Source: Neosynechococcus sphagnicola sy1
Lineage (GTDB): Bacteria > Cyanobacteriota > Cyanobacteriia > Neosynechococcales > Neosynechococcaceae
Assembly: GCF_000775285.1 (NCBI RefSeq)
Contig: NZ_JJML01000028.1
Location: 1 to 33,641, forward strand
Length of the DNA stretch: 33,641 bases
Direction: 5' to 3'
The notes beneath the pieces were generated by a model. The model had not been told where the DNA came from, ran no database searches, and was given only the letters and a program-made list of their open reading frames with translations. The position numbers were made by a program, and so were the translations under genes. Shown here one piece after another: positions 6,749 to 16,112 of the stretch. The stretch's first letter is position 1. The number at the start of each line of letters is the position of its first letter.

Positions 6749-8699
6749 ATGTGTGGACTTACTGGCTTTTGGCACCCGTCCGCAGTCTTCAGTACGGCTC
6801 AATTAGAGGCGATGGTTCAGACCATGGCCGATCGCTTGCGCCACCGTGGCCCCGATGATGGGGGAACCTGGGGGGATGAAACCGTGGGCTTGGCTCTGGG
6901 ACATCGGCGGTTGGCAATTGTCGATCTGTCTCCGGAAGGGCACCAGCCGATGCTATCTGCCAATGGTCGCTATGTGATGGTGTTTAATGGCGAAATTTAC
7001 AATTTTCGGGACCTGCGCCAACAGTTGCTAGCCCTCGGCCATGGATTTCGCGGCCATTCTGACACCGAGGTGATGCTGGCCGCTTTTTGCCAGTGGGGAG
7101 TGGAGGTGTCATTGCAGCGGTTTGTGGGCATGTTTGCCTTTGCCCTCTGGGATCGGGAGTTGCAACGGTTACATTTGGGGCGCGATCGCCTGGGAGAAAA
7201 GCCCCTGTTCTACGGTTGGTGCCAGCAAACCCTGGTGTTTGGTTCCGAACTTAAGGCATTGAAAGCCCACCCCCAGTGGCAGGGTCGGATCAACCGTGAT
7301 GTGCTGACCCTCTTGCTCCGCCATAACTACATTCCAGCTCCCTACTGCATCTACGACGGGTGTTTCAAACTGCCGCCGGGAACCCTGCTCACCTTCGATC
7401 AAGCACACCATCACCCGGCACCAATTCCCTACTGGTCTGCCACCGAGATTGCCGAGCGGGGAGTTGCCCATCCCTTCACTGGTGGTGAGGGGGCAGCGAT
7501 CGAGGAGTTAGACTACTTGCTCCGGGAGGCCATTCGTCAACAAATGGTGGCCGATGTCCCCTTGGGAGCCTTTCTCTCCGGGGGCATTGATTCCTCAACC
7601 GTCGTGGCGTTGATGCAAGCTCAGAGCGATCGCCCGGTGAAAACCTTTTCCATCGGCTTCCACGAACAGGACTACAACGAAGCCCCCTACGCCCAAGCGA
7701 TCGCCCAACATTTAGGCACGGATCACACGGAGCTATATATCACTCCCCCCGATGCGATCGCGGTGATCCCAAAGTTACCCAGTCTCTACGATGAACCCTT
7801 TGCGGATTCCTCTCAAATTCCCACCTTTCTCGTCGCTCAACTAGCCCGCCAACAGGTGACGGTGAGTCTCTCTGGGGATGGGGGGGTATGAATTATTTGG
7901 GGGGTATTATCGTTACTTCACGGGGCGGCAGTTCTGGCAGCGAGTGGGCTGGGTACCCCTGCCATTGCGAACCCTCATGGCTGCGGGGTTGAATCGAGTC
8001 TCCCGTCCGACCTGGGATTGCCTTCTGGGTCGGATTGCTACCCTAGTTCCTGCCCACAGTCGCTACAATCTCACGGGGGAACGGATGCACCAGATTGCCC
8101 GCATTTTGGGGGTTGACAGTCCAGATTTGATGTATCGATCGCTGGTTTCCCATTGGCAACAACCCACGGCCATTGTGCCAGGAAGTCAAGAGCCGCTGAC
8201 TCGGTTGAGCGATCGCCAATCTTGGGCGCAGTTGCCAGACTTCACCCAGCGAATGATGTTCCTCGACTTGGTTACCTATCTACCGGATGATATTCTCACC
8301 AAGGTCGATCGGGCCTCAATGGGGGTGAGTCTGGAGTCTCGGGTGCCGTTTTTAGATCACCGAGTTGTAGAATTTGCCTGGACAATTCCCCTATCGATGA
8401 AAATTCGTCACCAGCGGGGCAAATGGCTGTTGCGACAAGTCCTCCACCGCTACCTGCCCTTGGAACTGATTGAACGTCCGAAAATGGGGTTTGGGATTCC
8501 CATTGATGAATGGCTCCGCAGTTCCCTGAGGGACTGGGCTGAATCCCTGATCAATCCCCAGCGACTCCAGCAACAGGGCTTTTTTAACCCGGCACCGATT
8601 CAAGAAAAGTGGCAGCAGCATCTCAGGGGCGATCGCAATTGGCAGTATTATCTCTGGGATATTTTGATGTTCCAAGCTTGGCTGGATGAAAATCAATGA
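6749..8699 (+). CDS. asnB: Asparagine synthase-type glutamine amidotransferase (frame break)
   Basis: This AsnB-family enzyme uses glutamine-derived ammonia and ATP to amidate a carboxylate. The class II glutaminase domain starts with nucleophile Cys2 (MCGLTGFW) and has RHRGPDDGG, FNGEIYNF and GHSDTEVML. The synthetase domain has the PP-loop FLSGGIDSST. At 7880-7886 a seven-G run breaks the frame in the conserved SGDGGDELFGGY motif. Dropping one G gives SGDGGYELFGGY; dropping the following T gives the canonical SGDGGDELFGGY. The joined protein is about 649 residues, full length for the family. ATG follows the previous TAA directly, and its end overlaps the next ATG (ATGA). In polysaccharide clusters such proteins often amidate uronic acids or act on other glycan carboxyls; free asparagine synthesis is the alternative. 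Confidence 0.85.
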
Positions 8700-9862
8700 A
8701 AATTGCGCTGATCACCAATGATGATCATGGGATGTGGCAATTCAGAGGTGGTCTGATTCAAGCCCTGATTGCCAGAAATATCGAGGTATATGTCCTTGTG
8801 CCCCCTGGTCCTTTTGTCGAGAAATTGCAAGCCCTGGGAGCCATCTATATTCCAATTCAAATGTATCGCTTTATCAGTCCCCTTCAGGACTTAAGGCTGA
8901 TGTGGCAATTTTATAGAATTTTTATCAGCCAAAAGTTTGATCTGATTCATACCATGACGATTAAGCCCAATTTGTTTGCCACCTTTGCGGCGAAATTGGC
9001 GGGGGTTCCGCGCATTGTTTCCCTGGTATCTGGAATTGGGTTCATTTTTGCCTCGGAGTCAAAATTACTTGTCAGTATCTGCATTCGTCCCCTGGTGATG
9101 TTGCTGTATCGATGGGCATTATCGATCAGTAATAAAACATGGTTTCAAAATCAAGATGATTTTGATTTTTTTAGTCGAAAAAAATTAATTATCCCTACCA
9201 AAGGAATTGTAATTAGAGGCAGTGGGGTGAATTTAACTGAGTTTTCCAGGGAAACAGTTGATCCCCAAGCCCTCAAAGCCCTGAGACTGGAAATTCAACT
9301 CTCTCCATCGGAACAATGTGTAATGATGATCTCTTCACGGTTGATTTGGAGCAAGGGAGTTCGGGAATTTATTGAAGCGGTAGAAATGCTAGCACCCCGG
9401 TTCGAGCGTTGGAAATTTGTCATCCTTTGTCCCAAAGATCCCGACGCTCCGGATGCGGTTCCAGAGGCGTATACTGAAGCCCATCGCTCCGATAGACTGC
9501 AGATTATCGACGAGATGCGCCTGGATGTGAAAAACTTTCTAGAGTTAGCAGATATTTTAGTTCTGGTTTCCTATTATCGAGAAGGAGTGCCCCGGATCTT
9601 GTTGGAAGGCTTAGCCATGGAAAAGCCGATTGTGACCTCGAATAGTGTCGGTTGTAAGGAGGTGGTTGAAGATGGTAAAAATGGGTATCTGGTGCCGATC
9701 AAAAATGCTTCTGTTCTGGCCGAAAAGTTGGAAAAATTAATGCAGAATCAAGCCCAGAGATCCCAGTTTGGGAAATTCTCTCGACGGATGGCAATCGATT
9801 TTTTTGATGAGAAAATAGTCATCCATCGTGTCATTACTGAATTGTATGGAATCAGAGCTTAA
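8696..9862 (+). CDS. GT4 family glycosyltransferase, PglA-like
   Basis: The protein has 388 residues. The N-terminal domain (MKIALITNDDHGMWQFRGGLIQAL) and the block LIHTMTIKPNLFATFAAKLAGVPRIVSLVSGIGFIF match the PglA/CapM-like branch of GT4, whose members add the second sugar to an undecaprenyl-diphosphate monosaccharide. The donor domain has SSRLIWSKGVREFIEA and E-x7-E in EGVPRILLEGLAMEKP. It overlaps asnB by ATGA and is followed by a PglC-like phosphoglycosyl transferase, the enzyme that would make its acceptor. That pairing supports the PglA-like reading, but the sugars are not predictable. Base composition is lower in G+C than asnB. Confidence 0.83.
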   Translation: MKIALITNDDHGMWQFRGGLIQALIARNIEVYVLVPPGPFVEKLQALGAIYIPIQMYRFISPLQDLRLMWQFYRIFISQKFDLIHTMTIKPNLFATFAAKLAGVPRIVSLVSGIGFIFASESKLLVSICIRPLVMLLYRWALSISNKTWFQNQDDFDFFSRKKLIIPTKGIVIRGSGVNLTEFSRETVDPQALKALRLEIQLSPSEQCVMMISSRLIWSKGVREFIEAVEMLAPRFERWKFVILCPKDPDAPDAVPEAYTEAHRSDRLQIIDEMRLDVKNFLELADILVLVSYYREGVPRILLEGLAMEKPIVTSNSVGCKEVVEDGKNGYLVPIKNASVLAEKLEKLMQNQAQRSQFGKFSRRMAIDFFDEKIVIHRVITELYGIRA

Positions 9863-9923
9863 CTTCAGGTTCGAAACTGTAAATTACGAATTCCAGAACT
9901 TAAGTCGCCCCAGGGATGAGAGG

Positions 9924-10520
9924 ATGACACAAATAATCAAACGATTCCTAGATTTTATATTTGCTTTCCTAGGGTTGATCCTCTTGTCACCAGTTTTGAT
10001 GGCGATCGCGATCGCCATTTATCTACAGATGGGTTACCCGATTTTGTTCACCCAGCTCCGTCCTGGTTACAAAGGCAAATTATTTACCTTTTATAAATTT
10101 CGCACCATGACCAACGCCCGAGATCCAGAGGGAAACCTGCTGCCCGATGGAGATCGCCTCACCCGTCTTGGGCAGTTTTTAAGGCAAACCAGTCTGGATG
10201 AATTGCCCCAACTCTGGAACGTGCTCAAGGGGGAGATGAGTTTTGTTGGGCCCCGCCCACTTTTAGTCGCCTATCTCGATCGCTACACGCCGGAACAAGC
10301 CCGTCGTCATGATGTCAAACCAGGGATTACCGGATGGTCACAGATTAATGGTCGCAATCACCTGGGCTGGCAAGAACGGTTTGAACTGGATGTCTGGTAT
10401 GTTGATCATGCCAATTTATGGCTGGATTGCCAAATTTTATTGCGCACCATTGGCAAGGTTGTAAACCGGGAAGGCATCAATCAAGAGGGTCAAGCCACGA
10501 TGGAAGAATTTAAGGGATAA
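9924..10520 (+). CDS. Small phosphoglycosyl transferase (bacterial sugar transferase, PglC-like)
   Basis: This monotopic enzyme moves a sugar-1-phosphate from a UDP-sugar to undecaprenyl phosphate, the committed step of lipid-linked glycan assembly. It has 198 residues, the size of the minimal PglC-type catalytic unit without the extra membrane domains of WbaP types. The re-entrant membrane helix with its Ser-Pro kink is FLDFIFAFLGLILLSPVLMA; KFRTM, the catalytic Asp-Glu pair in SLDELPQLWNVLKGEMSFVGPRP, and KPGITGWSQINGRN follow. ATG 9924 has AGGG eight bases upstream and starts just before the membrane helix; an in-frame start at 9828 would overlap the previous gene and add non-homologous residues. 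Confidence 0.92.
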   Translation: MTQIIKRFLDFIFAFLGLILLSPVLMAIAIAIYLQMGYPILFTQLRPGYKGKLFTFYKFRTMTNARDPEGNLLPDGDRLTRLGQFLRQTSLDELPQLWNVLKGEMSFVGPRPLLVAYLDRYTPEQARRHDVKPGITGWSQINGRNHLGWQERFELDVWYVDHANLWLDCQILLRTIGKVVNREGINQEGQATMEEFKG

Positions 10521-10528
10521 ATACTGGC

Positions 10529-11620
10529 ATGGACGTTCAAATTCTTGACTGTTCCAGTGTGGTTTGGCTGGAGACATTAGAGCATCTCCGTCATGATATC
10601 TATCACCGACCTGGTTATCTGGCGTTAGAAGCCAGCAGAATTGAAGCAACCGCAGCAGCAATTCTCATTACAGAAAAACAGCAGCAATTCTTTCTGCCTT
10701 ACTTAGTCCGATCCTGCGATCGCCTATTAGAAAATGAATCTGGAGAATCTCCTGTTTTTGATCTGATCTCGCCCTATGGCTATCCCGGCATCTTGTTGAG
10801 TGATGCAGCGTGGGAATCCACGTTTATCCAGCAAGCCTTTACCATGATGATAGAGAAATTTAAAGGTATGGGAATCTGCTCGGCATTTCTGCGACTCCAT
10901 CCGATCTTGAATCAGAATTTTGATCAAATTTATCCTGGCTTGGGCCTGCAATTAACAGGGGAAACAATTGCCGTTGACCTCACCCTATCTGACGCAGAAA
11001 TTTGGCAGCAGACTCGCTCAGAACATCGGAATAAGATCAACCGATGTAAGCGCCAGGGATTTGTTGCTCGCATGGTAGAGCCTGCTTTATTCATAGAAAA
11101 ATTTAATGAGATTTACGAGGAGACCATGGATCGCGTCCTTGCCAGCCAGTCTTACTATTTTGGACTGGAGTATTTGTTCGGTCTATTAAGGGCTTGGGAG
11201 AAGCACCTGCATCTCTGTATTGTGGAACTCAATGAGCAAGTGGTTTGTGCCGGATTATTTACATCTTGCGGTGGCATGGTTCAGTATCACCTTGGTGGCA
11301 CCAAGGGGGGATATCTCAAGCAAGCTCCCAGCAAACTGATGTTTGATCATGTTCGTTACTGGGCAAAGCAACAAGGCAATACCCTATTTCACTTAGGCGG
11401 GGGAGTAGGTGGCGCTGCCGATAGTCTTTACCACTTTAAAGCTGGCTTTTCACGACAGCGATATCAGTTTTCAACGCTGCGCCTGATTCTAAATGAAACC
11501 CTATATACAGAGATGGTGGAATTACGAGCACGGCAATTGGGTACCAATCTCTGCAAACTTCGAGAGACAAGCTTTTTCCCCGCCTATCGTTGTTCAGTCA
11601 TGCCAGTCGCCAGTCCTTAA
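10529..11620 (+). CDS. FemAB/BioF2-type GNAT acyltransferase
   Basis: This 363-residue protein resembles the Acetyltransf_6 (BioF2-like) and FemAB group, which transfers acyl or aminoacyl groups. Visible blocks are ISPYGYPGIL, WQQTRSEHRNKINRCKRQGF (the WQ..R..IR-type helix seen in FemAB enzymes), FTSCGGMVQYHLGGT and LFHLGGGVGGAADSLYHFKAGFS, the last matching the conserved HLGGG....L..FK.GF end of the domain. ATG 10529 begins eight bases after the phosphoglycosyl transferase stop, so they are cotranscribed. Lying between PglC-like and PglE-like genes, it occupies the place where bacillosamine-type clusters carry an unrelated left-handed beta-helix acetyltransferase (PglD/EpsM). N-acylation of an amino sugar is a reasonable inference, not shown. 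Confidence 0.75.
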   Translation: MDVQILDCSSVVWLETLEHLRHDIYHRPGYLALEASRIEATAAAILITEKQQQFFLPYLVRSCDRLLENESGESPVFDLISPYGYPGILLSDAAWESTFIQQAFTMMIEKFKGMGICSAFLRLHPILNQNFDQIYPGLGLQLTGETIAVDLTLSDAEIWQQTRSEHRNKINRCKRQGFVARMVEPALFIEKFNEIYEETMDRVLASQSYYFGLEYLFGLLRAWEKHLHLCIVELNEQVVCAGLFTSCGGMVQYHLGGTKGGYLKQAPSKLMFDHVRYWAKQQGNTLFHLGGGVGGAADSLYHFKAGFSRQRYQFSTLRLILNETLYTEMVELRARQLGTNLCKLRETSFFPAYRCSVMPVASP

Positions 11621-11754
11621 ATCCTACGCCAGACTGTTCAGTGATCGATTATGATCAATAGCCAGGATTTTCCCTGATGATTGAGCTTGAATTCGATCTC
11701 ATCCCCTTTGTTTATCCCTGATTTTCTGTCGTCACTAAGGTTATTTTAAACAGG

Positions 11755-12901
11755 TTGGACAAGCCAATTCTGCTTTCTACTCCTCACATGGGCACCCAGG
11801 AGTTGGAGTTTGTCAAAGAGGCATTTGACACCAACTGGATTGCACCCGTTGGCCCGCATATCGATGCCTTTGAACTAGAGTTTTGCGATCTCGTTGGGGC
11901 AAAACATGCCGCCGCTGTCAGTTCAGGAACCGCAGCCCTCCACCTTGCCTTGAGGCTACTGGGAGTTGGCCCAGGAGATGAAGTCTGTTGCTCGACTCTG
12001 ACCTTTATTGCCACGGCGAACCCCATTATCTACCTGGGAGCCAAGCCTGTTTTTATTGACAGCGATCGCGGTACCTGGAATATGAACCCGCTCTTGTTAC
12101 GGCAGATTTTGGAGCAAAAAGCTCGGTTAGGCAAGCTACCCAAAGCCGTGGTGGTGGTGCATCTCTATGGACAAAGTGCTGATATCGATCCGATTCTAGA
12201 TGCCTGCAATCTCTACGGTATTCCCTTGCTGGAGGATGCAGCAGAATCTCTGGGAGCTACTTACAAAGGGAAATCGCCAGGAACCTTGGGGCGCATGGGT
12301 CTCTATTCCTTCAATGGCAACAAAATTATCACCACCTCTCGGGGGGGGGATGTTGGTCTCTGAAGATGCCAACCTGATGGCAGCGGCTCGTTTTCTGGCA
12401 ACCCAGGCCCGTGATCCGGCTCCCCACTACGAACATTCGCAGGTTGGCTACAACTACCGTCTCAGCAACATCCTCGCGGGGGTTGGCCGAGGCCAAATCA
12501 GGGTTCTCGCCGATCGCGTGGCGGCGAGACGACACAATTTTGAGATCTACCAACAGGCGCTGGGAATCTTACCAGGTATCCAGTTCATGCCAGAAGCTGC
12601 CTTTGGTCGGGCGACCCGCTGGCTCACCTGCCTGAGGATTGATCCGGCTGCCTTTGGTGCCGATCGTGAACAGGTTCGTGTGGCCCTAGCGCACCAACAG
12701 ATTGAAGCCCGTCCGGTTTGGAAACCCCTGCACCTGCAACCTGTTTTCGCTGACTGTGAATCCATCGGAGGAGCGATCGCAGCAGACCTATTTACCCACG
12801 GTCTCTGTCTCCCGTCCGGTTCTAATTTAACCCTTGAAGATCTAGAGCGAGTCATTACTGCCATTTTACAAGTGCATCAACGGGCAAAAGTCGATGGTTG
12901 A
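11755..12901 (+). CDS. DegT/DnrJ/EryC1-type PLP sugar aminotransferase (frame break)
   Basis: This PLP-dependent enzyme aminates a 4-keto (or 3-keto) nucleotide sugar, like PglE or EpsN. Motifs: LSTPHMGTQELEFVKEAFDTNWIAPVG cut here as STPHMG and NWIAPVGPHIDAFE, SSGTAALHLALRLLGVGPGDEV, EDAAESLGATYKG with the pyridine-binding Asp, and the Schiff-base Lys in FNGNKIITTS. At 12340-12349 a C plus nine G breaks the frame; removing the C gives the canonical TTSGGGMLVS, removing one G gives TTSRGGML. The joined protein is about 381 residues, full length. The start is uncertain: TTG 11755 fits homology, no ATG is available and no clear ribosome site is seen. It lies 134 bases after the acyltransferase gene. 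Confidence 0.85.
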
Positions 12902-12996
12902 AATCAGCGGTCGTCATCAGACCTGATATAGTAGGCTCTAGGTTTAGGTAAGGGTTGACTCAGCAACATTAATAGTATTAGGAGATTCTGATTTTT

Positions 12997-13674
12997 ATGC
13001 CCACTTCCCCCTTAGATTTTCTCTTTGATAAATATCATACCTCCGGTGCCCATTCTGTTGCCCGATCCCTTTATTTTCAGTATCTTCAATCTCCATTAAT
13101 TACCCGATGGCACTTTGGTATGAAAGTGCTTCCCATAAATCGAAAGCAAGAGCCTCGCGTCATTTATTTCAATATCACGACGATCTTATTACAACAAGTC
13201 TTAGAAGCAAAAATGCGCCGATCACCCCATCTTAAACTCCTGGAGATTGGGGTTGGATCTTTTGCCGTTCTGTGTGGCTATTTATCCCGGCTGACTGATC
13301 AAACCATTGATGCAACCGATATTAATCAAAAATTTATTGACAGCAGTAAAAAACATATCGAACTGAATGACGTTAACGTCCATGTTTTCTATTCAGATAT
13401 TTTTGCCAATATTCCTCCTTGCAAATATGATCTTATATTCTGGAATCCTTACTATGACTTAGATCCAGATAATTATATGCCTCGGTTATTTGCAACGGTT
13501 TCAGAATTCTTGAGCGATCGCGGTCAGCTCTTGTTAGCCTACGGTACCCGCTCTTTAACCCGTCAACGTGTTTTAGATTTTCTATCGCAACAAAAAGAGC
13601 AACTGCGTGTGGTAGAAATCAAAACCTGGTGGTGGAACCCCCACGAAGTTATTATAATTGAAAAAAATACATAA
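12997..13674 (+). CDS. Class I SAM methyltransferase, NPPY-like
   Basis: The protein has 225 residues. SAM motif I is LKLLEIGVGSFAVLCGYL, motif II DATDINQ, and the catalytic-loop motif is LIFWNPYYDLD, close to the (N/D)PPY motif of N-methyltransferases acting on amide or exocyclic nitrogens (HemK, PrmA and small nucleic-acid methyltransferases); here it reads NPYY. ATG 12997 follows AGGAG twelve bases upstream. It is the last plus-strand gene of the cluster, with a 95-base gap from the aminotransferase, so it may have its own promoter. Substrate unknown: a glycan amino group, a protein, or a small molecule. Confidence 0.7.
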   Translation: MPTSPLDFLFDKYHTSGAHSVARSLYFQYLQSPLITRWHFGMKVLPINRKQEPRVIYFNITTILLQQVLEAKMRRSPHLKLLEIGVGSFAVLCGYLSRLTDQTIDATDINQKFIDSSKKHIELNDVNVHVFYSDIFANIPPCKYDLIFWNPYYDLDPDNYMPRLFATVSEFLSDRGQLLLAYGTRSLTRQRVLDFLSQQKEQLRVVEIKTWWWNPHEVIIIEKNT

Positions 13675-13739
13675 CTTGCTGATCAAGGCATGAGAGAAGG
13701 CAGATGATTGTAGATTTTAACTGGCGCTAAATGAAGGGA

Positions 13740-14612
13740 TTATTGAGTTCCGGTTAGCCGATAATAGACATGGGGATAACGCCATTGAATTAGCTTACGA
13801 ACGAGGAAGTTTATTTTCACTTTAGCAGGCAAACATGTTACAGGAAAACCAATCCTATCCTTGAAAAAACATAGCGCAGTATCCTCACGGGAATGCAAGC
13901 CATACACCACTTCCCGAATGTTCCCAGCGCGCTGACAAGCTTGAACAAACTCCACAACAAGTCCGGTACCAATTTGGCTCGGTAATGCTTCAGTGGCAAT
14001 GATAATTTCATCAATATACGCCGTGCCATCAACGGCAAAACCTTCTAAATATCCCCCGAGTTTGGCATCAATGAGTCCAGCAATCACCAGCCGCCGCTGG
14101 GGATGAAAGTAATCCTGGAATCGCTGCTGATATGCCCGCCACCCAGGAGGTTGGGCACAGCCCGTTCTCAAGAGCGCCGAAGCCAGGACTTCGTATCCCT
14201 GGGCTTGGAGCAGAGCTGGCCCCATTAATTCCATAAAACGCACTAATTTTTGGCATTTCCGTAGATCATATTTGCGCTTGGAGGAGAAGTTTTGCGGATG
14301 ATAATCGGCCAGATTGGTCAGCAGATGGGTGGGCATAGCCCCGTTAGCAGGCAAGCTCCGATCTGTTGCCGCCAGAACAGCTCGAAAACCCCAGCACCAT
14401 GGCGTTGGAGCCGTTGCTTCCTCAGGGGTCAGTCGCGCCAACCAGTGAATGGGCTGATAGAATCCCCGCCGCACTTCCTCCCAATAGCGACCCCGATGCT
14501 CCAGGATCTGGTGGCCTTCCCGCCGCCGCCACTGCGCCATTTCTAACTCTGTCATTGATTTCAGCAAGGCAGCAGATATCTCCCGTGCCTGCCAGTGACT
14601 CGGATTATCCAT
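13740..14612 (-). CDS. Uncharacterised GNAT-like protein
   Basis: The protein has 290 residues. I do not recognise a named family, but the C-terminal half looks like a GNAT acyltransferase: VIAGLIDAKLGGYLEGFAVDG and IGTGLVVEFVQACQ, a plausible substitute for the acetyl-CoA loop, followed by CFFKDRIGFP, the usual 'F(Y/F)..GF' end of GNAT domains. The middle is basic and helical (SSKRKYDLRKCQK). It is convergent with the methyltransferase gene, with 65 bases between them, and divergent from hisA. The convergence sets the end of the glycan cluster. It could still modify the glycan, but it lies outside the operon. The start ATG 14612 is the first in frame; a later ATG, at MTELEMAQW, is possible. 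Confidence 0.55.
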   Translation of the reverse strand: MDNPSHWQAREISAALLKSMTELEMAQWRRREGHQILEHRGRYWEEVRRGFYQPIHWLARLTPEEATAPTPWCWGFRAVLAATDRSLPANGAMPTHLLTNLADYHPQNFSSKRKYDLRKCQKLVRFMELMGPALLQAQGYEVLASALLRTGCAQPPGWRAYQQRFQDYFHPQRRLVIAGLIDAKLGGYLEGFAVDGTAYIDEIIIATEALPSQIGTGLVVEFVQACQRAGNIREVVYGLHSREDTALCFFKDRIGFPVTCLPAKVKINFLVRKLIQWRYPHVYYRLTGTQ

Positions 14613-14754
14613 GCATTTATCGGCTTAGTACTGGCTGTTCCCGTCCAAATTGCCAGCCGAATTCTATCCTAGTCTCCGCGCCACCCTGTTGGTTACCCGC
14701 TGGAAGCGCTAAACTCGCAAATGAATGAAAATACCGTCAAGGCTGAGTTGTGCA

Positions 14755-15532
14755 ATGGATGTCATCCCTGCCATCGATCTATTAGCGGGGCGTTGTGTAC
14801 GCCTGTATCAGGGTGATTATGCCCAAGCCCAGGTTTTTGATCAAAGTCCGGTTGCGATCGCTCGCCAATGGAGTGCTCAACTGGCTCCTCGCTTACATCT
14901 TGTCGATTTGGATGGTGCCAAAGCTGGACATCCTGTGAATCTTGAGAGCATTGCGGCGATTGTTGCGGCCGTGGAGGTGCCGATTCAGGTCGGGGGGGGG
15001 GCTGCGCGATCGCGCCAGTGTTAAACAGCTCCTGGATCTGGGGGTTCACCAGGTGATTTTGGGAACCATTGCTGTGGAGCAACCCCAACTCGTCGCCGAC
15101 CTCTGTGGAGAATTTCCGGGACAAATTATCGTTGGCATTGATGCTCGGGAAGGGCGGGTGGCAACCAAGGGGTGGCTAGAGACCTCGGACGTTTTAGCGA
15201 CGGATCTGGCCCAACAAATGACAACCTTGGGAGTCAGTGCCCTGATCTATACCGATATACATCGGGATGGAACCCTCCAAGGCCCTAACCTAGCGTCTTT
15301 GCGGGAACTGGCAACCACTGTATCAATTCCCGTCATTGCCTCGGGGGGCATCAGTTCCATCACTGACTTACTGAGCTTGCTGAGTCTGGTACCCCTGGGG
15401 GTCACAGGTGCCATTGTGGGTCGAGCCTTATATACGGGTGCGATTGCCTTACCAGAGGCGTTGCGAGCCATCGGCAATGGGCGCTGGCAGGATGTCCCCA
15501 CGACGGATGTAGGTTTCTCCACCTTTGCCTAG
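14755..15532 (+). CDS. hisA: HisA, ProFAR isomerase (frame break in G run)
   Basis: The fourth enzyme of histidine biosynthesis isomerises ProFAR to PRFAR by an Amadori reaction in a TIM barrel. [20 protein letters not shown] carries the catalytic Asp of the first strand, and [14 protein letters not shown] the second catalytic Asp; ASGGISS and [11 protein letters not shown] are the phosphate-binding loops. Ten G at 14992-15001 break the frame in [15 protein letters not shown]; nine G restore it and give 258 residues, the normal length. ATG 14755 begins at the family N-terminus; an ATG at 14725 would add ten residues. The enzyme is essential for prototrophy, so true inactivation is unlikely unless another copy exists. 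Confidence 0.93.
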
Positions 15533-15646
15533 TCATGCTTGATTGCCTCCAAACAGCAACCAACCTCGCGGACTGACCGGGCTACAATCTGGGAAATAAA
15601 TGCTGAGTTTTGTAAACTAGAAGTATCCTCCGCACCTAATGCAACT

Positions 15647-16108
15647 ATGAATCTTGATAGCCTGATTGACTCGCTGCGTAAAGGATGGCAAATCTCCCTG
15701 GGAGCGACATCTTCCCTCATAGAGATGCTGCAAGACCCGGAAAAGCGTCAGCAAAATGTTCATCAGTGGGAAGAATCCCTGAGTGAACTGCCCTATGTGC
15801 TTCAAGATCCTCAGAAACGGGACGAGCGCATCCAACAACTTCAGGAGACCCTGGAACAATTAACCCAAGAATGGGCTACTAAAGGTGAAGTCGCTGAGCG
15901 GGAAGGGCGCAGTTTTGTCGAAACGCTATTAGGACACTATCGTCAACAACAGCAGGACGCAGCTAGCCACGCAACCGTGAATACAACAGCAACAACCGTG
16001 GTATCAACGGCTCTCCAAACAGAGCTACAGGAACTCACCACCCAGGTCGCTGCGATTCGAGCGGAACTTGAGCAGTTGCGCCAGCAGGACGGCTCTGCAC
16101 CCCAGTAA
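15647..16108 (+). CDS. Small coiled-coil protein, function unknown
   Basis: About 153 residues from ATG 15647 (MNLDSLIDSLRKGWQISLGA). An open frame back to 15539 would add 36 residues of unlikely composition. The sequence is helical and rich in Gln and Glu: RIQQLQETLEQLTQEW and a C-terminal heptad-like stretch LQTELQELTTQVAAIRAELEQLRQQ point to coiled coils around a Thr/Ala-rich linker. It resembles short conserved cyanobacterial proteins of unknown role; no catalytic motif is visible and there is no signal peptide. It follows hisA by 114 bases and ends four bases before the converging HEAT-repeat gene. A structural or binding role is likely but unproven. Confidence 0.6.
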   Translation: MNLDSLIDSLRKGWQISLGATSSLIEMLQDPEKRQQNVHQWEESLSELPYVLQDPQKRDERIQQLQETLEQLTQEWATKGEVAEREGRSFVETLLGHYRQQQQDAASHATVNTTATTVVSTALQTELQELTTQVAAIRAELEQLRQQDGSAPQ

Positions 16109-16112
16109 CCGG

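Noticed and set aside
12341-12349. Programmed frameshifting at the long G run of the aminotransferase gene
   Set aside because: The same kind of break recurs in eight unrelated genes, including hisA and rsmG, and always as one extra base, so a technical cause is simpler.
14725-15024. Two separate half-HisA proteins (split enzyme)
   Set aside because: The halves meet inside the conserved VGGGLRDR loop at a ten-G run; no natural split with separate start signals is seen.
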